This document shows, piece by piece, positions 17,535-29,300 of a stretch of 43,376 bases of DNA (its first letter is position 1; each line of letters opens with the position of its first letter). Location of the stretch: the NCBI RefSeq assembly GCF_010645215.1, contig NZ_JAAGNW010000001.1, positions 120,388-163,763 of the forward strand. The letters are read 5' to 3'. The position numbers and the translations under genes are program-made. The notes under the pieces were generated by a model that had not been told where the DNA came from, did not search any database, and saw only the letters and a list, made by a program, of their open reading frames with translations. Source of the DNA: Burkholderia multivorans (GTDB lineage: Bacteria; Pseudomonadota; Gammaproteobacteria; Burkholderiales; Burkholderiaceae).

Positions 17535-18932
17535 ATGACGCTTCACAACGACACCGCCGCGCAGGACATGCGCCATCTGCTGCACCCGTGGGCCGACCTC
17601 GCCTCGCTGGGCCGCGACACCCCGATGATGATCGTCGAGGCCGACGGCGTGCGGGTCACCGACGACACCGGCCGCACCTACCTCGACGCGATCGGCGGCA
17701 TGTGGTGCATGACGGTCGGCTACGGCCGCCGCGAGATCGCCGACGCGATCCGCGACCAGGCGCTGCGCATGCCGTTCTACACGCCGTTCGGCGCGATGGG
17801 CAACGCGCCCGCCGCCGCACTCGCGGCCCGGCTCGCCGCGCTCGCGCCCGGCGACCTCAAGCGCGTGCACCTGACCACCTGCGGCTCCACCGCCGTCGAA
17901 TCCGCGGTGCGGTTCGCGCACTACTACTTCGGCGCGACCGGCCGGCCGGACAAGCGCCTCGTGATCTCGCGCGCCGATGCCTACCACGGCAGCACCTATC
18001 TCGGCGCGTCGCTGTCCGGCAAGGCCTGGGACCGCACCTGCTTCCAGTACGACACCACGCTCGTCCATCACCTGTCCGCGCCGAATCCCTACCGGCGTCC
18101 GCCCGGGGTCGCGGCCGACGCGTTCGTCGACTGGCTCGTCGACGAATTCGAGGCGCGCATCGCCGCCCGCGGCGCGGAGCACATCGCCTGCTTCCTCGCG
18201 GAGCCGATCCTCGCATCGGGCGGCGTGATCGTGCCGCCCGACGGCTATCTCGCCGCGATGCGCGCGGTGTGCCGCCGCCACGACATCCTCTACATCTCCG
18301 ACGAAGTCGTGACGGGCTTCGGCCGCCTCGGCCACTTCTTCGCGTCCGAGGCGCACTTCGGCCTCGAGCCCGACATGATCGTTGCCGCCAAGGGCCTCAC
18401 GTCCGGCTACCAGCCGCTCGGCGCGGTGCTGATCTCCGACCGGCTCGTCGCCGCGGTGTCGGGGCCGAACGCGCCCGCGCACAGCGTGTTTACCAACGGC
18501 TTCACCTACTCCGGCCACCCGGTCGCCTGCGCGGCGGCGCTCGCGAACCTCGACGTGATGCAGCGCGAACGCATCTGCGAGCACGTGCGCGAGGTCGGCC
18601 CGTACTTCATCGAGCGGCTGCGCGCGCTGCGCCGCTTCCCCATCGTCGGCGACGTGCGCGGCGACCACCTGATGGCCTGCATCGCATGCACGGGCGGGCC
18701 GCTCGGCGCGCTGCCCACGCCCGCCGACATCGCGATCGCGCAGCGCGTCGACCAGCATTGCCAGACGCTCGGCCTGATCGTGCGCCCGTACGAGAGCATG
18801 TGCATCCTGTCGCCGCCCCTCACCGCGACCCGCGCGGACATCGACGAGATCTGCACGATCCTCGAAGCCGCGCTCACGCGGACGCAGGACGAACTTGCCG
18901 CGCTCGCGCCGCAGGAGGAAACCGCATGCTGA
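17535..18932 (+). CDS. burD: BurD, class III PLP-dependent aminotransferase
   Basis: A 465-residue omega-aminotransferase fold. The PLP lysine is Lys286 in [15 protein letters not shown], and the cofactor aspartate lies in [11 protein letters not shown]. The C-terminal half carries [18 protein letters not shown] and the usual small domain. The family moves terminal amino groups of amines or omega-amino acids onto pyruvate or 2-oxoglutarate. In this operon the expected substrate is 3-(dimethylsulfonio)propylamine, made by decarboxylation of S-methylmethionine, giving the aldehyde for BurE. GAGG lies upstream of the ATG; the stop overlaps the burE start (ATGCTGA), pointing to translational coupling and successive steps. 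Confidence 0.9.
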   Translation: MTLHNDTAAQDMRHLLHPWADLASLGRDTPMMIVEADGVRVTDDTGRTYLDAIGGMWCMTVGYGRREIADAIRDQALRMPFYTPFGAMGNAPAAALAARLAALAPGDLKRVHLTTCGSTAVESAVRFAHYYFGATGRPDKRLVISRADAYHGSTYLGASLSGKAWDRTCFQYDTTLVHHLSAPNPYRRPPGVAADAFVDWLVDEFEARIAARGAEHIACFLAEPILASGGVIVPPDGYLAAMRAVCRRHDILYISDEVVTGFGRLGHFFASEAHFGLEPDMIVAAKGLTSGYQPLGAVLISDRLVAAVSGPNAPAHSVFTNGFTYSGHPVACAAALANLDVMQRERICEHVREVGPYFIERLRALRRFPIVGDVRGDHLMACIACTGGPLGALPTPADIAIAQRVDQHCQTLGLIVRPYESMCILSPPLTATRADIDEICTILEAALTRTQDELAALAPQEETAC

Positions 18933-20332
18933 TCGACGGAGAGCGCCTCGACGGCGGCGGCCAGCCGTTCGCGCTCGTCGCGCCGGGCGACGGCACGCCG
19001 CTCGCCGCGCCGCCCGGCGCGAGCGCGGCCGACCTCGAACGCGCGGTCGCGGCGGCCGAGGCCGCGCTGCCCGGCTGGCGCGCGACGCCGCCGCAGGCCC
19101 GCGCCCGCGCGCTCCTGCAGCTGGCCGACGAGATCGAACGGCGCGCGCCGGAACTCGCGCAGATCGAGGCCGCGAACACCGGCAAGCCTTACCCGCTCGT
19201 GCTGCAGGACGAACTGCCGGCCGTCGCCGATTGCTTCCGCTTTTATGCGGGCGCCGCGCGCACGCTCGCCGGCCCGGCCGCGGGCGAATACGTACCGGGC
19301 CACACGAGCGCCGTGCGGCGCGACCCGATCGGCGTAGTCGCGCAGATCGCCCCGTGGAACTACCCGCTGATGATGGCCGCGTGGAAGCTCGCGCCCGCGC
19401 TCGCGGCCGGCAACACCGTCGTGTTCAAGCCGTCCGAGTGGACCCCGCTGTCGATCGTCGCGCTCGAAACGAGCCTCGTGCGCGTGTTTCCGCCCGGCGT
19501 CGTGAATACGGTGCTCGGCGACGGCAGCGTCGGTCACGCGCTTGCCGCGCATCCGCGCGTGCGCATGGTGTCGCTCACCGGCTCGGTGCGCGCCGGCCGC
19601 GCGGTGCTCGCCGCCGCGGCGGGCAACCTGAAGCGCACCCACCTCGAACTCGGCGGCAAGGCGCCCGCGCTCGTGTTCGACGACGCCGACCTCGACGGCG
19701 CCGTCGCCGGGCTGTGCGCCGCCGCGTACTACAACGCCGGCCAGGACTGCACGGCCGCCGCGCGGCTCTACGTGCAGCGCGGCGTCTACGACGCATTCGC
19801 GCAGCGCTTCGCGGCGGCCGCGGCGAACTTGCGCGTCGGCGCGCACCGGCCCGACGCCGAGCTGGGCGCGCTGATCCATCGCGCCCACCGCGAGCGCGTG
19901 CACCGCCTCGTGCAGGAGGCCGTCGCGCAGCCGCACGCGACGCTCCTGACGGGCGGCGCGCCGCTGCCCGGCGAGGGCTGCCATTACGCGCCGACCGTGA
20001 TCGCCGGCGTGCGGCACGACGACCCGATCATCCGCGAGGAAGTATTCGGCCCCGTCGTCACGCTGACGCCGTTCGGCACCGAAGCAGAGGCGCTGCGCCT
20101 GGCGAACGACTCCGAGTACGGCCTCGCGTCGTCGGTCTGGAGCCGCGACGCGGCGCGCGCGATGCGCCTCGCCGCGCGGCTCGAAGCCGGCGTGACCTGG
20201 GTCAACGCGCATTTCACGTACACCGCCGACATGCCGCACGGCGGCACCAAGCAGTCCGGCTACGGGACCGACCTGTCCGCGCTCGGTCTCGCCGACTACA
20301 CGCAGCCGCGCCATCTGATGTGGCGCCATTGA
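18926..20332 (+). CDS. burE: BurE, NAD(P)-dependent aldehyde dehydrogenase
   Basis: A 468-residue aldehyde dehydrogenase most like the betaine-aldehyde and aminobutyraldehyde type. It has the oxyanion asparagine in PWNYP (Asn145), the general base in LELGGK (Glu241) and the catalytic cysteine in GQDCTAAAR (Cys275), with EEVFGPV and GGTKQSGYG near the C-terminus. A dehydrogenase for a cationic aldehyde suits oxidation of 3-dimethylsulfoniopropionaldehyde to DMSP, the BurA starter. The start is fixed by AGGAGGAA five bases before an ATG that overlaps the burD stop by seven bases. The long open frame extending upstream is a shadow of burC/burD. Confidence 0.92.
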   Translation: MLIDGERLDGGGQPFALVAPGDGTPLAAPPGASAADLERAVAAAEAALPGWRATPPQARARALLQLADEIERRAPELAQIEAANTGKPYPLVLQDELPAVADCFRFYAGAARTLAGPAAGEYVPGHTSAVRRDPIGVVAQIAPWNYPLMMAAWKLAPALAAGNTVVFKPSEWTPLSIVALETSLVRVFPPGVVNTVLGDGSVGHALAAHPRVRMVSLTGSVRAGRAVLAAAAGNLKRTHLELGGKAPALVFDDADLDGAVAGLCAAAYYNAGQDCTAAARLYVQRGVYDAFAQRFAAAAANLRVGAHRPDAELGALIHRAHRERVHRLVQEAVAQPHATLLTGGAPLPGEGCHYAPTVIAGVRHDDPIIREEVFGPVVTLTPFGTEAEALRLANDSEYGLASSVWSRDAARAMRLAARLEAGVTWVNAHFTYTADMPHGGTKQSGYGTDLSALGLADYTQPRHLMWRH

Positions 20333-20378
20333 GCGCGTCGCCCGCCCGCCTTCCTCGCATCCGACTCTCTCGACTCCC

Positions 20379-23300
20379 ATGACTTCCACCCGCCTCTCCC
20401 CCGATCTCGCCGCCGCCGTCGAAGCCGAGGTGCTCGCGCTCGCCGCGGAACTCGTCGGCCGCCCGCTCGACGCGGCCGCCGCGCTGCGCCCGCTGCACGA
20501 CCTCGGCTTCGACTCGATGCGCCATGTCGAACTGTCCGGATTGCTCAACGAATGCTACGGACTCGATCTCGCGCCGACGCTGTTCTTCCATGTCCACACC
20601 GCGCGCGCGATCGCCGCCTATCTGGTCGCCGAGCACGCCGACGCCGCGGCCCGGCGTCACGGCATCGCGCCGCCCGAGGCCGATGCGACCGCCGCCGACG
20701 ACGACGCCCCGGCCGCGCCCGCGCCCGCATCGGGCGGCGACCTCGCGATCGTCGGCATGGCGGGCATCCTGCCGCAGTCGGCCGACCTCGACGCGTTCTG
20801 GGCGCACCTGCTCGCCGGCGACGACCTGATCTCGACGGTGCCGCCCGAGCGCTGGCACCGGCGCGAGGAGGACGCCGACCCGGCCACCCGCTGGGGCGGC
20901 TTCGTGCCGCATGCCGACCGCTTCGACGCCGCGTTCTTCGGCATCTCGCCGCGCGAGGCCGAGCAGATGGATCCGCAACAGCGGCTGTTCCTGCAAACCG
21001 CCTGGTCCGCGCTCGAAGACGCGGCGCTGCGCCCGTCCGACCTGCTCGACAGCGACACGGCCGTTTTCGTCGGGGCGAGCACGACCGACTACATGAGCCT
21101 GCTGCCCGCCGCCGACGGCCATCTCGCGACCGGCAACGCGCACGCGATGCTCGCGAACCGCCTGTCGCATCTGCTCGGCGCGCACGGCCCGAGCGAGGCG
21201 ATCGACACCGCCTGCTCCAGCTCGCTCGTCGCGCTGCCTCGCGCCGTGCAGGCGCTGCGGCGCGGCGAGAGCCGCGTCGCGATCGTCGGCGGGGTCAACC
21301 TGATGTTCACGCCGCGCCTGCATCGCGCGCTCGCCGCCGCCGGCATGCTGAGCCCCGACGGCCGCTGCAGGACCTTCGACGCGGCGGCGAACGGCTATGT
21401 CCGCGGCGAAGGCGTGGTCGCGCTGGTGCTGATGCCGCTCGCGGACGCGCTCACGCAGCGGCGCCCGATCCGCGCGCTCGTCAAGGGCAGCGCCGTCAAC
21501 CACGGCGGACGCGCGGCGTTCCTGACCGCGCCCGACGTGAACGCGCAGGCCGCGCTGCTCGACGCCGCCTATCTCGACGCCGGCGTCGATCCGGCGAGCG
21601 TCGGCTACGTCGAGGCGCACGGCACCGGCACGCCGCTCGGCGATCCGATCGAGGCGCAGGCGCTGCACCAGGGTTTCGCGGCCGCCGCGCGACGCTGGCC
21701 CGCCCCCGCCACGCCGCCGCGCTGCGGGATCGGCTCGGTGAAGAGCAACATCGGGCACCTGGAGGCGGCGGCCGGGCTCGCCGGGCTCGCCAAGGTCGTG
21801 CTGGCGATGCGGCACCGCGTGCTGCCCGCGAGCCTGCATTGCCGCGAGCTGAATCCCTACCTGAAACTCGATGCGGAACGCTTCCACGTCGTCACCGAAG
21901 CGACGCCGTGGCATACGGCCGACGGCCAGCCGCCGCGCGCGGGCGTCAGTTCGTTCGGCTTCGGCGGCGCGAACGCGCACGCGGTGCTCGAAGCCGCGCC
22001 CGCCGACGCCCCCGCTGCGCCGTCCTCGCACGCGGGCCCGTGGTTCGTGCCGCTGTCGGCCCGCAGCGAACGGGCCCTGCGCGCACGCATCGCGCAACTC
22101 GCCGCGTGGCTGGACGCCGTCGATCCCGACGCCGCGCCGCTGCCCGCGCTCGCCAAAACGCTGACGCGCGGCCGCGAGGCGATGCCGTTCCGCTTCGGCC
22201 TCACCTGCGCGTCGCTCGACGATCTGCGCGCGCAGCTCGCGGCTGCGCGGGCCGCGTCGGCCGCATCGTCGGCCGCATCGTCGGCCGCCGGCGCGACGCC
22301 GCATGCGGCGCCGCATGCCGGCTGGCTCGCGGGCGACGATGCCCCGCTGCCGGCCGCCTGGGACGACGCGACGCCGCTGCTGCGCCTGCCCGCGTATCCG
22401 TTCGAAGCGGCGCGCCATTGGCCCGACGCGCCGGCCGCCGTTGCGCTGACGGCGCTGGGCGACGGCGCCTACGACGTACGGCTCGATCCCGCGCAGCCGC
22501 TCGTCGCGGATCACCGGCTCGCCGGCGAACCGGTGCTGGCCGCCGCCGCGCAGATCGTGCTCGCCTGGCGCGCATTCGAGGCCGAGTCCGGCGACGGCGT
22601 GCACCTCACGCTGCACGACCTCGAATGGCTCGCCCCCGTCACGGTCGGCACGCCCACCGAGCTGCGGATCGCCCTGACCCGATACGACGGCGCGCGGGCG
22701 CACGTCGAGCTGGGCGTGGCGGGCGTCGGCGGCGCGGCGCTGAGCCGCGGCGAAGTTTCCTGCGCGACGACGGCGGGCGCACCTGCCTCCATCGATCTCG
22801 CCGCGCTTCGCGCCCGCTGCCCGCAGGCAGTCGCGGCCGATGCCTGCTACACGGCCTTCGCCGAACGCGGCATCGACTACGGGCCGAGCTTCCGCCCGCT
22901 CGCCGCGCTCGCGGTCGGCCCGGACGAGGTGCTCGCCGATTTCGACCCGGCGGCCCTCGCCGTGCTCGACGGCGACGCGCGCGCGGTCGCGCTGCTCGAC
23001 GGCGCATTCCAGGCGATCGCCGGCCTGAGCCTCGCGAACGCGCAGCGCATCGACGCGGGCCGGCTGCCCGCCGCGCTCGCGCGCATCGGCCGGCGCGGCG
23101 CGCTCGCCGACACCCGTCACGCGTGGATTCGCGCCGTCGACACGCAGGCCGGTCACGGCACCTTCGACATCACGCTGTGCGACGCCATGGGCACGCCGCG
23201 CGCGAGCCTGCGCGGCTTCACGGTGGCCGCGCGGCACGCGAGCGCCGGGCGCGCCGGGCAGCGGCTCGACAGTGCGGGCGAGCACCTGCTCGCGCCGGCC

Positions 23301-26300
23301 TGGCTGCCGGTTCCGGCATCGGGCGCGGCCCATCCCGCGACCACGCTGACCGTGCTCGGCGGCAGCGCAGCGCAACGCGCGCGCCTCGCGGCCTCGGCCC
23401 CGTCGCCGCGCCTGATCGATACGCTCGATGCGCTCGACGCAAACGACGCGCACGTGGTCTGGTTCGCGGCCGACGACCTCGCCGCGACACTGCCCGACAC
23501 GCCGGACAGCGGCCTCGCGGGCTTCCGTCTCGTCAAGCGCCTGCTCGCGCTCGGCGCCGACACGCGGCCGCTGTCGCTGACCGTGGTGACGGTGCGCGCG
23601 TGGTCGCTGCCCGGCGCTGCGCCCGCGTTTCCCGCCCACGCCGATCTCACCGGCCTGTGCGGCTCGCTCGCGAACGAATATCCGCACTGGCGGGTCCGGG
23701 TGCTCGACCTGCCGGCCGGCGACGCGCTGCCGGACGACTGGCTGACGCAGGACGCGCCGGCCGGCCGGCCGCTCCTGCTCGCGCGCCACGGCCAGTGGTT
23801 CGCGCGCCGGCTGGTGCCGCTCGCGCCAATGGCGCCGCCCGCGGCCGGCACACCGTACCGATCGGATGCCGTCTACGTAGTGATCGGCGGCGCAGGCGGC
23901 CTCGGGCGCGTGTGGACCGAACACGTGCTGCGCACGGCGGGCGCGCAGGTGGTCTGGATCGGCCGGCGGCCGCGCGACGCAGCACTCGACGCACACTGCG
24001 CGGCGCTGGCCGCACACGGGCCGCAGCCGCTCTATCTGAGCGCCGACGCAAGCGACGAGGCCGCGCTGCGCGCCGCTCGCGACACGGTGCTCGAACGCTT
24101 CGGCCGCGTCGACGGCGTCGTGCACGCGGCCATCGTGCTGCGCGACGGCGCGCTCGCACAGCAGGACGACGCGCAGTTCGGCGCGGCGCTGCACGCGCAG
24201 GTCGCGACCACGCAGCATCTCGCGCGCGTGTTCGGCGCGCTGCCGCTCGATTTCCTGCTGTTCTTCTCGTCGCTGCAAAGCAGCTTCGTCGCGGCGGGCC
24301 AGGGCAACTACGCGGCGGGCTGCACGTTCCGCGACGCATTCGCAGACTGGCTGCGCACCCAGGTCGCGTACCCGGTCAAGGTCATCAACTGGGGCTACTG
24401 GGGACACACGGGCGTGGTCGCGACCGACGCGTATCGGCAGCGCATGGCCGCGCTCGGGATCGGCTCGATCGACCCCGCCGCCGCGATGGTCGCGCTCGAC
24501 GCGCTGCTGCGCGGGCCGCTGGACCAGGCCGCCTATCTGACGACGCTCGGCCCCGTCGCACTGCCCTCGCTCGCCGCCGAACTGGCCGGCCGCATCGCGC
24601 CGCACACCGAGGCGCTGGGTGCATGCGCACCCACGCTGCCGGACGACGCCGACAGCCCGGCGTGGCAAGCGGCCACCGCCGCGCTGGAACGCGCGATCGC
24701 CGAGCGCCTGTTCGCGGAACTGGCCGCGCTGGGCGGGTTTGCAGCGTCGCGCTTCGATCTCGACACCGTGCTGGACGCGGCGGGCATCGCGCCGCCGCCC
24801 CGTCGCTGGTGCGCGCAGACGCTGGCGCTGCTCGCGCGTCACGGCATGCTCGACTGGGACGGCCGGCACGGCCGTCTGCTCGCGGCCGCGCCGACGGCCG
24901 ACGCCGCGCGCGCCGCCTGGCGCGACGCCTGCGAAAAACGCGCAGCCGACGGTCTGCTCGACGCGCATCTCGCGCTCGCCGAGGCCACGCTCGACGCGCT
25001 GCCGGCGATCCTGCAGGGCCGCGTCGCCGCGACCTCGGTGCTGTTCCCGGACGGCGACATGCATCGCGTCGAAGCGGTCTATCGCCGCAACGCGCAGGCC
25101 GACCGCTGCAATCGCGCGGTCGTCGCGGTCGTCGCGCACTTGCTCGACGACGCGCCCGACGCCCGCCCCGCCGCGCTGCTCGAAATCGGCGCGGGCACGG
25201 GCGGCACCACCGCGCCGCTGCTGGACGCGCTCGACGCGCGCCGCGCGCGGCTCGACTGCTACGACTTCACCGATCTCTCCAAGGCCTTCCTGCTCAACGC
25301 GGAACGCGCCTTCGGCGCAGGCCGCGACTGGCTGCGCTATCGCCTGTTCGACGTCGAGGCGGCGCTCGCCCCGCAGGCGCTGCCCGCCGGCGGCTACGAC
25401 ATCGTGCTCGCCACCAACGTCCTGCACGCGACGCAGGACCTCGACGTCACGCTGCGCAACGCGAAGGCGCTGCTGAAAGCGGGCGGCTATCTCGTCATCA
25501 ACGAACTGCTGGACACGCATTGCTTCGCGCATGCGACCTTCGGCCTGCTGTCCGGCTGGTGGCGGCACCGCGACAGCGCGCGGCGTCTGCCCGGCAGCCC
25601 GCTGCTCTCGCGCGAGGGCTGGACCCATGCGTTGCGCGAAGCGGGTTTCAGCGTGCGCTCGCCCGCGGCGTCGGAGGCGGAAAGCCAGGGCGTGATCGTC
25701 GCGGTCAGCGACGGCGTGATCACGCAGCCGGCCGAACGTCCCGCCCCCCTCGCACCGGCCGCCGCGCCGGCCGCGCACGCAACGGCCGCGCCCGACCGCC
25801 CCGCGCCCGATGCGGATCTGCGCGCGCGCTGCCTGCATGCGCTGACCCAGCTCGTCGCGCGCACGCTCAAGATGCCCGCCGGCCAGCTCGCGGCGGACCA
25901 GCTGCTCGGCAGCTACGGCGTCGATTCGATCCTCATGATCGGCCTGACCAAGGCGCTGCGCGAGACCTTCGACATTCCGCTGTCGAACGCGACGCTGTTC
26001 GAACATACGACGCTCGATGCGCTCGCCACCTTCCTCGTCGATACGCACCGCGCGGCCTGCGAACGCGCGCTCGGCGCGACTGCGACTGCGACTGCGACTG
26101 CGACTGCGACTGCGACTGCGACCCTACCCGCTGCCGCTCCGCGCAGCGAGGCGCGCGCCGCGCTTGCCGGCGCCGCCGCACCGCGCGCCCCCGCCGGCGA
26201 GCCGATGCCGATCGCGGTCGTCGGCATGTCGGGCCGCTACGCGCAGGCCGACGACCTGCATGCGTTCTGGGCCCATCTGCGCGACGGCCGCCACGGCATC

Positions 26301-29300
26301 ACCGAGGTGCCGGCCGAGCGCTGGGACTGGCGCACCCACTTCGATCCGGAACCAGGCGTCCCGGGTCGCAGCTACAGCCGCTGGGGCGGCTTCCTCACGC
26401 AGATCGACCGGTTCGACGCCGGCTTCTTCCGCATCGCGCCGAACGACGCCGCGCAGATCGACCCGCAGGCGCGCCTCTTTCTCGAAGAATCCTGGGCCGC
26501 GATCGAGGACGCCGGCTACACGCCCGCGTCGCTCGCGCCGAACCGGCAGGTCGGCGTGTTCGTCGGCGCGATGAACGCCTACTACCCGACGGGCGCGCAG
26601 TTCTGGAGCATCGCGAACCGCGTGTCGCACCTGCTCGACTTCCACGGCCCGAGTCTCGCCGTGGACACCGCCTGCTCGTCGTCGCTGACCGCCCTCCATC
26701 TCGCGATCGAAAGCCTGCGCGCCGGCAGCTGCGACTGCGCGATCGCGGGCGGCGTGAACCTGATCGTGAGCCCGCGCCACCTCGTCGGCCTGTCGGCGCT
26801 GACGATGCTGTCCGCGGGCGAGGCGTGCCGCGCGTTCGGCGCGGGCGCGGACGGCTTCGTCGACGGCGAAGGCGTCGGCGCGCTCGTGCTCAAGCCGCTC
26901 GCGCACGCGCTCGCCGACGGCGACGCGATCCACGGCGTGATCCGCGGCAGCGCGATCAACGCGGGCGGCAAGACCCACGGCCTGACCGTGCCGAACCCGC
27001 GCGCGCAACAGGCGGTCGTCGAGGCGGCGCTCGCGCGCAGCGGCGTGCCGGCGCGCGCGATCAGCTACATCGAGGCGCACGGCACCGGCACCGCGCTCGG
27101 CGACCCGATCGAGCTGGCCGGGCTCACCCGCGCGTTCGCCTCGCACACCGCGGAGCGCGGCTTCTGCGCGCTCGGCTCCGTGAAATCCAACATCGGCCAC
27201 ACCGAAAGCGCGGCGGGCGTCGCGGGCGTGACCAAGGTCCTGCTGCAACTGAAGCATCGCGAACTGGTGCCGACGCTGCATGTCGACGAGGTCAATCCGG
27301 ATCTCGATTTCGCCGCCACGCCGTTCACGCTGCAACGACGCCTGCAGCCATGGACCGTGCCGGACGGCGAGACGCGGCTCGCGGGCGTGTCGTCGTTCGG
27401 CGCGGGCGGCGCGAACGCGCATGTCGTGCTAGAGGAATACGTCGAGCGGCGCACGCTCGGCGACGACGCGTCGCAGCCGGCGCTCATCGTGCTGTCCGCC
27501 GCGACCGAAAGCGCGCTGCGCGTACGCGCAGCCCGGCTGCTCGCGACGCTCGAGCGCAACGAGATCGCGCCGCGACGGCTGCACGATCTCGCCTTCACGC
27601 TGCAGACGGGCCGCGTCGAGCTGGCATGGCGCTTCGCCTGCGTGGCCGCGTCGACGGACGCGCTGCGCGCCACCCTCGCCGCCTACACCGCCCACGCCGA
27701 CGACGCGCGCTGGCATGCGCATCACGTCGATCCGGCGCGCCCCGGCCTCGCGGAACTGGATTCCGATGCCGAGCTGCGCACCGCGATCGTCGCCCAGTGC
27801 ATCGCCGCCGGCAAGCTCGACAAGCTCGCGGCGCTGTGGAGCCAGGGTCTCGGCCTCGACTGGGCCGCGCTCGCGCGCGACGCCGCACCGCGCACGCGCC
27901 TGCACCTGCCGACCTACCCGTTCGAGGGCGAGCGTCACTGGCTGGAGGACAGCGAGGCGCACAGCGCGGCGCGCCCCCGTCCGCCGCGCACCGATGCCGC
28001 CATGCCCGCCGCGCCCGCCGACGCCGCCCGCGACGTCGGCACGGTGCTGCGCGGCATCGTCGCCGACGTGCTGGGCTATGCGGACGTCGCGCTCTCCGAG
28101 TCGTTCCTCTCGCTGGGCGGCGATTCGATCCGCGCGGCCCGCGCGCACCGCATGCTGCAGCACGCGCTCGGCATCGAGATCCCGCTCAGCGTGCTGCTCG
28201 ACGATCGCACGCTCGCCGAGTGCGTGCGCGCGATCGAGGCGCTCCCCGCCGCCGCCGCGGCCGGCGGCGCGCCAGCGCGACGCGATGCGCGGCCCGCCGC
28301 GCTGTCGAGCCACCAGCAGCAGTTCTTCTTCCTGGACCGGCTCAACCCGGGCAATCCCGCCTTCAATCTGCCCGGCGCGCTGCGCGTCGACGGGCCGTGG
28401 GACTGGGCCGCGTTCGAGGCCGCCTACCAGGCGCTGATCGACGCACACGACGTCCTGCGCACGCGCTTCGTCGTGCACGAGGGCGAGCCGCGCGCGGAAG
28501 TCGCTGCGCAACGCCGCGCCAGCATCGAGCGCCACGATCTCGCCGCGCTGCTGCCCGCGCACCAGGCCGCGCGCGTCGACGCCTGCCTGACCGACGCGAG
28601 CCGCACGGGCTTCGCGCTCGAACGAGGCGGCCTGAGCCGCGTCACCGTCCTCGAGCTGGGCGACGAGGCGCATATCGTGCTGCTGAACCTGCATCACATC
28701 GTCGGCGACGTGGTGTCGCTCGCCAACCTGCTGCGCACGCTCGCGCAGGCTGCGCGCAGCGGCGTCGCGCCGGCTCCGGCGCGACCGCGCCGGCAGTACG
28801 CCGACTGGGCGGCCGACGAGCAGGCGCAGCTGCCCGAGCGGATCGCGCGCGCGCTGCCCTACTGGCTCGACCGCCTCGACCGACTGCCGCGTCCGCTGCC
28901 CCTGCCGTGCGACCGGCCGCGCCCGCCCGTGCCGAGCTACCGCGGCCGCAGCGTGCCGTTCGCGTTCCCGCCCGAGCTGGCCGCGCGCCTCGACGCGTTC
29001 TGCCGCGCGCGCAAGCTGTCGCGCTACGTCGTGATGCTGGCCGCGTTCAAGGTCGCGCTGCGCGTGCTGTCCGGCCAGGACGACATCGTGGTCGGCAGCC
29101 CGTACGCGAATCGCGCCGACGAGGACAGCCCCGACATGATCGGCTGCCTCGCCTACGCGCTCGTGATGCGCACGCGGCTCCACGCCTGCGAGACCTTCGA
29201 CGCCGCGATCGCGCAGGTCCGCGAGACCGTGCTCGGCGCATTCGACCACCAGGGCGTGCCGTATCCGCGCCTCGTCGAGGCGCTGAACCCGACCCGGCAC

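Noticed and set aside
26076-26117. Possible CRISPR-like or regulatory direct repeats
   Set aside because: The units are 6 bp with no spacers and are translated in frame; this is a microsatellite. No CRISPR array or cas gene was seen anywhere.
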